From Lachancea thermotolerans CBS 6340 (taxonomy: Eukaryota > Ascomycota > Saccharomycetes > Saccharomycetales > Saccharomycetaceae), in the NCBI RefSeq assembly GCF_000142805.1, contig NC_013084.1:124001-188000 (forward strand): DNA of 64,000 bases, in the 5' to 3' direction. Position numbers and translations under genes: made by a program. Positions within the stretch are counted from its first letter, which is position 1. Every line of letters starts with the position of its first letter. This document shows positions 18,391-27,102 of this stretch, in pieces. The notes under the pieces are model-generated. The model made no database searches. It saw only the letters and a list, made by a program, of their open reading frames with translations, and was not told where the DNA came from.

Positions 18391-19064
18391 GGTAGAGTAT
18401 GTGGTGTTTAGGCTATCGAGCCAGTTTGTTTAGTGACCAAGTATAATAATAATCGCAAAAACTGCAATAGAGATCAAACACTAGAGTTTCTTCCTGATGG
18501 AAAGGAGATAAAGCCACAGGTGTAAGTCTCAGAAAACTTTCAAACTTATGCCAATTGCGCTACTTTGCAATACAACAATGACAAACACAGACGCTTTGCA
18601 AACGGAATTTATTTTTGTCGCACAAAATACTTTCTGAAGTCAACCCGTTTATTTGAGATATGACTTTGACAGATAAATACCGAGCTTTCAGCCTCTGCAA
18701 GTGAAAGTGCGCTTTAAGATACCAGTTATCGGCTTTGAATGAACAATTATCAACAATCAAAAGGCATATCGACTTGCGTTCATAGTTGCCAACCTTCTGA
18801 CCCCCATAAAATTTTTTCAAAAGGAGAGCGGGAGGGTAACTAACTTTTTAATGAACATGGAAAAAGCCAGTCAAGGTCCCAATAATGGGAGAAGTTGTGG
18901 AGAGGGATGAACCAAACAGCGGTGAGACTCGTGGGTTTAACAGTTTGTCGCAGGTCTTCATTCAGACAAGACAATACCAAGCATTTCGATTGATAATTTG
19001 AAGTGGGTTGCAGGGGTCCGTTTTAGGTGAGTTAGCTAGAATATCGAGTGAACTTGAAAGGGCG
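18391..19064. other. Intergenic region, divergent DHH1/STE7 promoters
   Basis: 674 bp. An RRPE-like AAATTTTTTC is at 18808-18817. I did not find a clear pheromone response element (TGAAACA) for STE7. The STE7 frame is open for 19 codons upstream of its ATG, but only from a TTG. No coding gene or RNA gene was recognised. Confidence 0.45.
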
Positions 19065-20453
19065 ATGAGCTTTGCGAGCCAAGATGTGAGCTTAAGGCAG
19101 AAAAGTAGGCCCGGCGAGTCCGGACTATTTCAGCCTTCGTCGCTCAAACGAAAGAATCTGAAGAAACTGACTCTAGGTGGCGCTGTGGGCACGGGACGCG
19201 GGCTGCGAACGGACAACATGGTGCCCGTAAGCATCACCGGTAGTAGCGGCAGTAACGGCATTGAGGCGCCTCTGGGCCTGAATGGGATACCGAACGGCGA
19301 CTTGCGGGGTTACGGAAGTTCCGGCGTGAGCCCTACGTCGGATCCGTCATCTGCAGGCATCACACCGACCGAGGAAGTTCCTGGCCTGACATCGGACCTG
19401 GAGAACCTGTCGCTATTTCAAGATACGACCATAGAGCTCCAGGACCTCGTGCAGCTGGGAAAAATCGGTTCCGGCAATTCCGGGACTGTGCTCAAAACGC
19501 TGCATGTACCGGACTCGCGGATTATTGCCAAAAAATCGATTCCCGTTGAGAACAAGCAGCTCGTCAAAAGCCAGCTCATGCGTGAGCTCTCCATCATGCG
19601 AAATGTCAAGCCACACGATAACATCGTTGGCTTCTTCGGAGCCTTTTACACTGCCTCCACCAGCAACGAGATCGTGATACTTATGGAGTACATGGACTGC
19701 GGGTCGCTCGACAAGATCATGTCAACTTATAAGGCATTTGTGGCACGCGGCATACAGTCGCCAACTGAGAACTGGTTCTCCGAGCCTGTGCTATCAAAGA
19801 TTTCTTTCGCGGTTCTAAACGGCCTGCTGTATCTGTACCGAGGCTACAAAATTATCCACCGAGACATCAAGCCTTCCAATGTGCTTATAAACAGCAAGGG
19901 CTGCGTCAAGATATGCGACTTTGGAGTATCAAAAAAACTAATCAACTCCATCGCGGACACTTTCGTTGGGACGTCGACTTATATGTCTCCCGAACGTATC
20001 CAGGGAAGCGTTTACTCCACTAAGGGTGACGTTTGGTCGCTCGGGCTCATGATCATAGAGTTGGTAACAGGTGAGTTCCCACTGGGAGGCCATTCCGACA
20101 CACCTGAGGGTATATTAGATTTACTGCAGCGTATTGTGAACGAACCGCCACCAAGGTTGCCGCCGCAACTACCAAATGGATTGCAGTACTCACGCGAGAT
20201 GTTTGATTTTGTCAATAGATGTTGTGTCAAGGACGAGCGCGAGAGATCGTCATTGCAAGAGCTTCTGTGCCACGATTTCATTGAAAAAAGCCGGTCGCAG
20301 GGAGATCGGGAGTTCAGACATTGGTGTAAGCGCATAAAGAAATGGTTAAAAGAGGACAAGATGCTCAGGCGCGAGGAACAAGAGCGAGCTAAACTGGTGA
20401 AACGCCAGCTGGAGAGCGCTGCCAACGCCGCCACTGCAGCAAGACATCGCTAA
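19065..20453 (+). CDS. STE7: Ste7, MAP kinase kinase of the mating pathway
   Basis: A 462-residue MAPKK orthologous to Ste7 (YDL159W, 515). It is phosphorylated by Ste11 on the Ste5 scaffold and activates Fus3 and Kss1. Seen: a basic docking motif near residues 28-37 (KRKNLKKLTL), which fits the D-site of Ste7; a Gly/Ser-rich linker to about 110; then the kinase domain with GKIGSGNSGTV, AKKSI lysine, HRDIKPSNVLI, DFGVSKKL and the activation loop SIADTFVGTSTYMSPER carrying the MEK phosphosites. The C-terminal tail is basic and helical. The ATG at 19065 is chosen because the upstream extension begins with TTG. Confidence 0.96.
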   Translation: MSFASQDVSLRQKSRPGESGLFQPSSLKRKNLKKLTLGGAVGTGRGLRTDNMVPVSITGSSGSNGIEAPLGLNGIPNGDLRGYGSSGVSPTSDPSSAGITPTEEVPGLTSDLENLSLFQDTTIELQDLVQLGKIGSGNSGTVLKTLHVPDSRIIAKKSIPVENKQLVKSQLMRELSIMRNVKPHDNIVGFFGAFYTASTSNEIVILMEYMDCGSLDKIMSTYKAFVARGIQSPTENWFSEPVLSKISFAVLNGLLYLYRGYKIIHRDIKPSNVLINSKGCVKICDFGVSKKLINSIADTFVGTSTYMSPERIQGSVYSTKGDVWSLGLMIIELVTGEFPLGGHSDTPEGILDLLQRIVNEPPPRLPPQLPNGLQYSREMFDFVNRCCVKDERERSSLQELLCHDFIEKSRSQGDREFRHWCKRIKKWLKEDKMLRREEQERAKLVKRQLESAANAATAARHR

Positions 20454-20509
20454 AATGCATTACGACTGTAACAATAGAGTATATAGCAGATAATTTATTT
20501 GCCGATTCT

Positions 20510-20836
20510 TCAATGCTCGTTTGTGCCTGGCTTCTTCTTGTTCCAAAGCCATCCCTCAGAGCCCCTTATTAGTCCAAAAATGATCAAAGAGCCTCCCATG
20601 GTTCGGAGACTTGTTCTCCACCACTTGGGATTCATCTGCTGAAATTTCTCAGCTGTGATTCCTCGCTTCTTCTCTTTTTCGGAGTACTCAAAAGGTTTGC
20701 CACTCAATAGGTAGGTTCCGAACCCCAAACTGAACATGGTGCTCATAACTTGACATGGGATACAATCCTTTGTCTCCTCGCTAGAGAGCTCCCTTTGGGG
20801 AGGCGGGTTGAATACAGATAGTATGTTGCTCTGCAT
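20510..20836 (-). CDS. Small mitochondrial-type membrane protein, YDL157C homologue
   Basis: A 108-residue protein at the position of S. cerevisiae YDL157C, between STE7 and CMR1. Seen: a DCIPCQV CxxC motif just before a hydrophobic segment (VMSTMFSLGFGTYLL, about residues 29-43) and a second one (MGGSLIIFGLIRG, about 79-91), so two membrane segments with a charged loop between. The CxxC-plus-two-helix plan resembles the small DMAC1-type family, and the S. cerevisiae protein is found in mitochondria. The molecular role is not known to me. It is divergent from CMR1 with 116 bp between them. Confidence 0.8.
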   Translation of the reverse strand: MQSNILSVFNPPPQRELSSEETKDCIPCQVMSTMFSLGFGTYLLSGKPFEYSEKEKKRGITAEKFQQMNPKWWRTSLRTMGGSLIIFGLIRGSEGWLWNKKKPGTNEH

Positions 20837-20952
20837 TTTGGTCTAACTCTATCTGCATTTGTCGATGAGCAGTGGTTAACGAGATAAAAATCTCAACGCG
20901 TAACTAAAATAAACACAAGACAAGGCTCTTCAGGCCAACTAACCAAAGTCTG

Positions 20953-22488
20953 ATGGGGGAATTGAGTGAGTTTCAGAAGCGGAGGCTAGAGAATATCAAG
21001 AGAAACAATGATCTACTTAAAAAGCTAAACCTAAGTGGCGTTTCCAATCAAATCAAGAACGAAGCGGGTGCCAAAGATGAACGCAAGCCGAAGAAGAAGG
21101 CAGCTAAGCAAAGGGTGGTCAAAAAGGAGCCCAAGCCTGAGAAAGTACCGACACGAAGATCTAGAAGATTAATGGGAGAGTCGGCTGATGGCAAGGAAGT
21201 CCCTCACGTTAGTGACTATGAGCTCCTCAAGGGCAGCAGATCTAATGACCCAGAGTTGTTAGACAACCTCAAAAGTACGGCTTTAGTAGGAGACGTGAAG
21301 CTCAGCGATCTCTTGAAATCCGAAGATGAAAACGAGCTTCTGGCTCGATTCCAAAACTATAACAGCAAGGGTTTCTCGTCTGGCGATTTCTTCAAAGAGC
21401 TACAGAAGCACCAGAAGGTCTCCGAAGATATCCAGGAGCTACAGCAGGAGTTCAATCTTGAACTTTACGAAATTTTTCAGCCGAATGAAATCAAAATTGT
21501 CCAGGATCGCATCAGCGCACTGTTTTTTCATCCTTCCGTCGACCAGAAGTTGGTAGTTGGCGGCGACACAACAGGTCATGTTGGTCTCTGGAATGTCATA
21601 GACGAGGAACCCAACGATGATCTCGCAGAACCTGACATTACAACTGTCCAACTCTTCTCTAAGAATGTCGCGAAAATTGACGTTTATCCAACAGACCCTG
21701 GAAAACTCTTGACGGCCTCCTACGACGGTATGATCCGCTCAATTCAACTTGATAGCTTGAAGAGTGAAGAGCTGCTTTCACTGAAAAATGAGTACGACGA
21801 ATCTTTAGGGGTAAGCGACTTTCAGTTTAGCTACGAAAATCCTAACGAGATTTTCCTGACTACCCTGAGTGGAGAGTTTACCACATTTGACACAAGAACT
21901 AAACCAACTTCCATCAACCTGCGGAGGCTTGCTGACAAAAAAATAGGTTCATTCAGCATAAATCCTAAGAGGCCCTACGAAATTGCGACAGGATCTCTTG
22001 ATCGTACTCTCAAAATATGGGATCTTCGCAAAACCGTTAAGAACCCGGAATGGTCAGCCTTCGATGACTACTCAAGTCACGAGGTTGTTTCCACATACGA
22101 TTCTAGATTGAGTGTTTCTGCAGTCTCCTACTCGCCTCTGGATGGCTCTCTAGTTTGTAATGGTTACGACGACACACTCCGAATATTCGATGTGAAGGAT
22201 GTTCCTCCACAAGATCTGCAGCCCAAACTTACGCTCAAGCACAATTGCCAAACGGGGAGATGGACAAGTATTCTTAAGGCACGTTTTAAAGCCAACATGG
22301 ATGTTTTCGCGATCGCGAACATGAGCAGGGCAATTGACATATACCACAGTTCAGGCCAACAGTTGGCACATTTGAAAACGGCCACAGTTCCTGCCGTAGT
22401 GAGCTGGCATCCTCTCAAGAACTGGATAGTTGGAGGGAACTCAAGCGGGAAAGTTTTTCTGTTTCAGAGCCCTAATAAAGACTCTTGA
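20953..22488 (+). CDS. CMR1: Cmr1, WD40 DNA-metabolism and quality-control protein
   Basis: A 511-residue orthologue of Cmr1 (YDL156W, 522; WDR76 family), a nuclear WD40 protein that binds UV-damaged DNA and histones and gathers in the intranuclear quality-control compartment under replication stress. Seen: a basic N-terminus starting [20 protein letters not shown] with a lysine-rich stretch (about 37-70), then a seven-bladed propeller. Characteristic blade segments are [49 protein letters not shown] and the final [15 protein letters not shown]. The ATG at 20953 matches the family start. Confidence 0.96.
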   Translation: MGELSEFQKRRLENIKRNNDLLKKLNLSGVSNQIKNEAGAKDERKPKKKAAKQRVVKKEPKPEKVPTRRSRRLMGESADGKEVPHVSDYELLKGSRSNDPELLDNLKSTALVGDVKLSDLLKSEDENELLARFQNYNSKGFSSGDFFKELQKHQKVSEDIQELQQEFNLELYEIFQPNEIKIVQDRISALFFHPSVDQKLVVGGDTTGHVGLWNVIDEEPNDDLAEPDITTVQLFSKNVAKIDVYPTDPGKLLTASYDGMIRSIQLDSLKSEELLSLKNEYDESLGVSDFQFSYENPNEIFLTTLSGEFTTFDTRTKPTSINLRRLADKKIGSFSINPKRPYEIATGSLDRTLKIWDLRKTVKNPEWSAFDDYSSHEVVSTYDSRLSVSAVSYSPLDGSLVCNGYDDTLRIFDVKDVPPQDLQPKLTLKHNCQTGRWTSILKARFKANMDVFAIANMSRAIDIYHSSGQQLAHLKTATVPAVVSWHPLKNWIVGGNSSGKVFLFQSPNKDS

Positions 22489-22707
22489 TAAACCCCATTT
22501 AAAATATGGTTTTGTTTTGTTGAAGTTGTAATCATATATAAATTTAGTTATAAAAAGTCAAGGCCGTGTCAGGAACCCAACACAGGGCCAAAGAATCAAG
22601 TGGAAAGATATCAATGAAAAAACTTCGAATCGTGAAATTCTATCAAAAAAAATGCAAACACCTTTTTTAGGACTGAGACAGGAACTGCGGGACCTTTTCC
22701 CAGAGTT

Positions 22708-23451
22708 TCAGTTGTCAATTGCGCCAGGCAATTCGTCCTTGTAGTAAATCATTAGATAGCCGACGAAACCCTCTCCATTGGGGTTCGCCTTGCCGTTAGC
22801 ATCGACTTCACCAGCGCCGAAATGAAAAGTGTGGTAGTTCTTGAAGCCGAAGTACTCGTAAACGGACCTGGCATGCTCGTTAATGGCCTCGAGGACAAGG
22901 GCAACGCCTTCTTCGTCCGCCTTACGCTTGTAGGTGTCGAAGATGGCCCTGACAGAGCCTCTAACTTTGGGATTCGTCAAGTCCTTGCCGACGATGAACA
23001 GGTAGTAGCAGTCCAACTCCTTCAAGATTTCGTCTCTCTTGTCATGCAAAACTTCAAAGAAGATGTGGTTGAACACTGGATCGTTAGTAAGGTCCTGGTC
23101 GAAATGGTGACCAGGGCCAGTCCAGACAGCCACGGCGTCGAAATCGTTGGCCTCAACAATCTCCCCGCCCTTGGCTGCGTATAGCAGGTTAAACTGATGC
23201 AAGATCTCGTTGATCCGTGCCTTGGGGACCTCCTCACTGGAAGGAATGTTCGCGAACTTCTTCATCAAGTAGTCGTTCGCCTTTGAGTCATGGAACGCCT
23301 TGGCTAGCGTGAGCGTGGCCCTCTCGATGTTGGTGACTTTATTTACAGGAACCACTGTTCTGCAGTGTCCGTTATTCACCTTCACCACTGGCTTCGACTC
23401 CAAATCTACCAATGGGGAGGCAGGGGGCGAAAGAGGACTTTGTTTCATCAT
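22708..23451 (-). CDS. GNAT-family N-acetyltransferase, substrate unknown
   Basis: A 247-residue protein with GNAT-superfamily features. The N-terminus is a short Pro/Ser-rich tail. The fold begins at IERATLTLAKAFHDSKANDYLMKKF, typical of fungal GNATs. Later segments are CYYLFIVGKDLTNPKVRGSV (beta4 and the acetyl-CoA loop), ALVLEAINEHARSVYEYFGF (the C-terminal helix-strand signature) and a closing beta strand GYLMIYYKDE. The loop reads KVRGSVRA, a weak form of the Q/R-x-x-G-x-G/A motif. The substrate cannot be inferred. The frame runs 33 codons upstream only from a TTG; ATG-ATG at 23451/23448 is the likely start. Neither this gene nor its neighbour occurs between CMR1 and CLB3 in S. cerevisiae. 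Confidence 0.78.
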   Translation of the reverse strand: MMKQSPLSPPASPLVDLESKPVVKVNNGHCRTVVPVNKVTNIERATLTLAKAFHDSKANDYLMKKFANIPSSEEVPKARINEILHQFNLLYAAKGGEIVEANDFDAVAVWTGPGHHFDQDLTNDPVFNHIFFEVLHDKRDEILKELDCYYLFIVGKDLTNPKVRGSVRAIFDTYKRKADEEGVALVLEAINEHARSVYEYFGFKNYHTFHFGAGEVDANGKANPNGEGFVGYLMIYYKDELPGAIDN

Positions 23452-23662
23452 GTTTGTTAGTTTCTGGGAAATGGTTAATGAGATACGTTTAAAATTAAGT
23501 TTTCGGGTTTTAACAACCGATCGATGTGTGTGTTGGAGGCTATGATTCAAACCACATTAGTTTACTCTCCTTGCCTAATTCGCAGATCTTCTTATATTCT
23601 GGCCAGCCATGGTGTCCATCGCTCGAGGCTCAGAGATCCTCTTCTGTCGCTTAATTTTTCTA

Positions 23663-23692
23663 CGCTTATCAAAATGTTCCTGTTGATAAGCG
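23663..23692. promoter_or_regulatory. Inverted GATAAG pair (10-bp arms, 10-nt loop)
   Basis: CGCTTATCAA at 23663-23672 is the exact reverse complement of TTGATAAGCG at 23683-23692, with 10 nt between. Each arm contains GATAAG, the site of GATA factors such as Gln3, Gat1, Dal80 and Gzf3. It lies about 210-240 bp upstream of the GNAT ATG. A third copy, GGATAAGCGATG, is at 23808-23819. It could also form a hairpin, but a dimeric binding site fits better. Confidence 0.55.
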
Positions 23693-23760
23693 ACATTAAA
23701 GGAGAACACGGAACGGAAACATGCGTAATCGAAGAGACAAGCGCGAGCGAGGAATGCATT

Positions 23761-23800
23761 GAAGCGCAGTATAGTGCAGTTGAGCGCAGTGAAGCGCAGC
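23761..23800. repeat. Four 10-bp tandem units
   Basis: Four consecutive 10-mers: GAAGCGCAGT, ATAGTGCAGT, TGAGCGCAGT, GAAGCGCAGC. Unit 2 is the most diverged; the shared core is GCGCAGT. The period is one helical turn. It lies in the upstream region of the GNAT gene, about 310-350 bp from its ATG. Confidence 0.7.
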
Positions 23801-24023
23801 GAAGGACGGATAAGCGATGTCCGAGCAAGTAACGTGACCGCTAGAAATCAGCAGCCGTGACACTACAGGGAAGATCTCCAGAAAAGTGAAGCTGAAAGCG
23901 ATATGGAAAAGAAGAGCCGTACATGCCCAACGAAACAAACGACAATTTGGCGGTGGTAGCCACCTGCGCGGGAATCAGACCTGCTGAGCTGTATTTGGAT
24001 CGTCCACTGTTGTAGTCTCGAGT

Positions 24024-26129
24024 CTAGATAATCACCTGACTGATATTTTCACGAACAAACAGTAGGTTAATATCGTCGCGGTCCCAAATGAGCTCTAGCA
24101 GGTTGTCGATCTTGAGCGCTCCGTATGAGTGAATGGTTTCTGAAGTACTTTTGAGATACTCCTTTATTACCAGGCGGTCTTCCGGGTCCACTGAGAACGC
24201 GCCGATGATGAGTAGTGACCATAAAAGGATACACAGTAGTGGATTGCCCTTCTCGATGTCACGTAGGCTTTGAATCGAGTACTTTACTACGCCTTGAATC
24301 TCTAAGTTGCGCACGTCGAAGTCGTCATACCGAATGATTTTACTCAAAAGCAAGTAGCACGCCTTGCTGATGATCGAGCCGCTGAGTAGGCCAGGGCGGT
24401 ACACCTCGTACTTTCGCTCGTCGTTTCGCACTTCCTCTGGCAGCTGCGGAGGGGTGTAGTATAGGCAGTCTTGCAGTAGCTTCTGGGCCTCGTCCGTCCA
24501 GTGCGGTGATGTGAGGGGAAGTGGCATCCGGCTTAAGAATGATACTTTTGCCAGCATTCCGAAAGCGTCGACTGAGGGTCCCAGCACGGGATTGTTCATC
24601 CACTCAACGTCGCAGTCGTTGAATATAGGTGACTTAAGAAGTGTGGTCAGGTTTGCAAACATGTCACTGAAAGGGTTTGGCAGTTTCGACAGGTCTCGCG
24701 CGACCAGCAGCGACACGGTGTAGTTGTACATAAAGCTTTCGATGAGCATGCGGTCAGTAGGTGTCGAGCCGCGCTCCTTGATAGTCTGGTATTTGCGTTT
24801 GATGATGTTGAAGGAGTGGGCAAGGTTGTCTACGCACCTATCGACCATTGATATGCCCTCTCCGTTGTGGAGCTTGTTGGTTAAACACAGGAGTTGGAAA
24901 CAAGCAAACGCCCACGTTTCGTCGCCGCGTATTCGGTTGGAGGCAAGCTCTTTTTGCAGCCTTGACTTGCTGGACTGGTATAAGCGCTCTGCAAGCTGAG
25001 AGTATTTCTGGGGCTGGCACCAAGCGAGAAACGTTGCACCGCAACATAGGAACACATCTTTGACTATAGGATGTTGCGTGAGCAGCGGAACAAATGTCTC
25101 GGTGGTTGTTAGTTGAGGAAGTGTCTGCTGCGGGCCCACTGCAGGCAGGAAGTAATAGACGCATGTGTAGTATAACAAGAGATCCTGTTGTGTAAACTGG
25201 TATTGTGACATGAGTTTTGCGACAGAGGTTCGCTTGGTTTGGTTGTTGGTGGAGGTCCAGTCCACAAACTTCTCCATCAGTTTTCCGTAGAATTTCTCTG
25301 TCTGTTCCTCATCCAGGCCGTACGCGTTTAGGTCATCTTCGGTGTGGACAGCGCTCATGATTGAAGCTGCGGCCACCAGGTCGCCGTCTGGCAGCGGCGA
25401 TGCGCACACAGGAGAGATTATGGAGAAATTCGGTGACACAATGGGCTCAGTAAAGTTCATGTCAAACAGCTTTTCCCAAAAAAACCCCGTCTGCGGGGTT
25501 CCGGGAAGGTTGCCAGGAGAATCGAGGAAGGAGGCCCATTCCTCGCGATCCCGCCGTGTAGGTATCAGTGCATGGGATTGTTCTAAAGGAGTCTCTGTCG
25601 GCTCTGCGACAGGCTGGGCTGTTTCCGACCCTTCGGTGTGGCTTTCAGTCTCGCTGGCTTCGAGATCCTCTTCGTCCTCACCGCTTGACTGGCTGTTGAA
25701 TATCTGGGAAGCGTCGTTCATCGGCAAGTCTGTGCTGTGGAGCACCAAGGCCTTACTTGCGTGGTCAATTGCATAGTTAACGAAGTGTTGCGCCTGTGTC
25801 CGCGAACCCCGCCGCGACGCTGGCCCTTCTGAGACCGGTGGGCTTGTGATGGGGACAAGGAGGGACGATTCGTCGTAGAGGTCGACCTCGCGCTTCATTT
25901 TCTCGCGCATCTCTTTGGTCAGACGGCCCTGGCCCTTGCGGGGCCAGATGCACTTGAGCACATGCTTGGTGCAAGTGCCGCACTTGGGGTGAACCTCGTC
26001 GCATTTTTTGCGTCTCAGGCGGCAGGTGAAGCACCCTGCTCGAGATCGATTGCGCTTGGGCCGCAGGGCGTGCCCTGAGTCGTGCTTGGTTGGATTGTCG
26101 GGAGATTGGGCAGCGGTTGTAGCGGTCAT
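24024..26129 (-). CDS. Zn2Cys6 zinc-cluster transcription factor
   Basis: A 701-residue fungal zinc-cluster regulator. The six cysteines are C33, C36, C43, C50, C53 and C60, spaced C-x2-C-x6-C-x6-C-x2-C-x6-C, inside a basic context ([19 protein letters not shown]). A linker and a basic helix-like segment ([19 protein letters not shown]) follow. Residues about 150-190 are acidic and Ser/Glu-rich, a possible activation region. The rest resembles the Fungal_trans_2 middle region found in the Uga3 and Lys14 group, ending in the typical [20 protein letters not shown] and [15 protein letters not shown] stretches. The target is unknown; I cannot match it to one S. cerevisiae factor. It is not present at this place in S. 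cerevisiae. Confidence 0.88.
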   Translation of the reverse strand: MTATTAAQSPDNPTKHDSGHALRPKRNRSRAGCFTCRLRRKKCDEVHPKCGTCTKHVLKCIWPRKGQGRLTKEMREKMKREVDLYDESSLLVPITSPPVSEGPASRRGSRTQAQHFVNYAIDHASKALVLHSTDLPMNDASQIFNSQSSGEDEEDLEASETESHTEGSETAQPVAEPTETPLEQSHALIPTRRDREEWASFLDSPGNLPGTPQTGFFWEKLFDMNFTEPIVSPNFSIISPVCASPLPDGDLVAAASIMSAVHTEDDLNAYGLDEEQTEKFYGKLMEKFVDWTSTNNQTKRTSVAKLMSQYQFTQQDLLLYYTCVYYFLPAVGPQQTLPQLTTTETFVPLLTQHPIVKDVFLCCGATFLAWCQPQKYSQLAERLYQSSKSRLQKELASNRIRGDETWAFACFQLLCLTNKLHNGEGISMVDRCVDNLAHSFNIIKRKYQTIKERGSTPTDRMLIESFMYNYTVSLLVARDLSKLPNPFSDMFANLTTLLKSPIFNDCDVEWMNNPVLGPSVDAFGMLAKVSFLSRMPLPLTSPHWTDEAQKLLQDCLYYTPPQLPEEVRNDERKYEVYRPGLLSGSIISKACYLLLSKIIRYDDFDVRNLEIQGVVKYSIQSLRDIEKGNPLLCILLWSLLIIGAFSVDPEDRLVIKEYLKSTSETIHSYGALKIDNLLELIWDRDDINLLFVRENISQVII

Positions 26130-26301
26130 TCCTGGCGTTAATCATCAACTATTCCACTTAGGACGGGCACCACGGGAGCTGGTAATCGCGTGCCAGAGAA
26201 ACCGTGTGTGTTGAAGGGCGTCTCGTCGGTCTCGTAAGGCGTGTTAGCGCGTCGTTGAAGGCCTGAACCTTCGTGCTACGGGCCCTACAAGATCGCAGGA
26301 T

Positions 26302-26320
26302 CTTATCGCAGTGCGATAAG
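26302..26320. promoter_or_regulatory. 19-nt palindrome of two GATAAG sites
   Basis: CTTATCGCA-G-TGCGATAAG is a perfect inverted repeat with 9-bp arms around a single G, about 175-190 bp upstream of the zinc-cluster ATG. Both arms hold GATAAG, the GATA-factor core. With the similar inverted pair upstream of the GNAT gene, it suggests both genes are under nitrogen-source (GATA) control; that is inference. Confidence 0.6.
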
Positions 26321-26341
26321 GACCTGGGGCGATTGCGTTGA

Positions 26342-26886
26342 CACGTGCAGATCTGAGTCACGGGTTCGTACAGAGCATGGCATCTGGGGTCACGTGTGCA
26401 CAATAAGGGCTCACCTCGCCAGGGTGTAGAAATCGCTATGTACGCTCAACCCACGGTCTGTTTCTTTACTTCTGGAACCATCAGCATGAGGCGGCCCGCT
26501 TTCGTGACATCTGGGCTTGCCAGTTATCCACTAAAATCGTTACCTTTGACATCATTTCTTTGTCACGCGAACGTAAACTATAGTAATGCCGTGCCGAAAG
26601 TTGCCTATCCCGGACAATCATTAACACTTCCTTGTGCACCCGGCCATCGCTTCAACGCATTACACAAAGCGCGCAACATACACAGGCCGTATCCTCGATC
26701 ATGCTGATGCCATGCCTGGGCCATGCCGTCCACGTATACCGTGCAGCTCAAGAGCTCGTCAAAGCCCCAGCACACGTGACCATAATATTACATAATACGA
26801 TACATATGCACTTTTTATGCATAATGTCATAATCACGCATATGTCACCTATAGCAACAGACGGTACCCTATTCGCGACACCACGTG
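26342..26886. promoter_or_regulatory. Four CACGTG boxes between the zinc-cluster gene and CLB
   Basis: CACGTG at 26342-26347, 26391-26396, 26773-26778 and 26881-26886. The second reads GTCACGTG, and the third and fourth give GTCACGTG on the other strand, so three match RTCACRTG (Cbf1-type). Two lie nearer the zinc-cluster gene and two nearer CLB. Confidence 0.5.
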
Positions 26887-27102
26887 ACATGAAATCGATC
26901 CGCAGTGTATATACAGGTCGTGTCGTACGTTGAGAGCAGCCCGCGCCGCGGACGCCGACTGGCCTCACCAACGGTGTTTTGATTTCGAGAACTCAAAAAA
27001 AATGTTCAGTTTTGTGCCTAGAAGTGTCAACACTCTCCAAAACAACACCGGCCTAAGAATTGAGGTTCCCGCGTGCCGAACCCAGTTCCCATTCTGCTCG
27101 CC

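Larger units (their letters stand above)
23452..24023. other. Promoter of the GNAT gene and 3' flank of the zinc-cluster gene
   Basis: 572 bp rich in repeated short motifs. It holds an inverted GATAAG hairpin (23663-23692), four 10-bp tandem units (23761-23800) and a further GATAAG at 23809-23814. No coding frame is supported. Confidence 0.55.
26130..27102. other. Intergenic region, divergent zinc-cluster/CLB promoters
   Basis: 973 bp. It contains a 19-nt palindrome of two GATAAG sites, four CACGTG boxes and an AT-rich stretch (26780-26840) between the third and fourth box. Short open frames here begin at non-ATG codons and look spurious. Just before CLB the sequence becomes GC-rich. Confidence 0.5.

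Noticed and set aside
26773-26850. Possible centromere (CACGTG beside an AT-rich tract)
   Set aside because: The AT-rich stretch is short and there is no CDEIII core on either side. Other CACGTG boxes nearby point to promoter sites.
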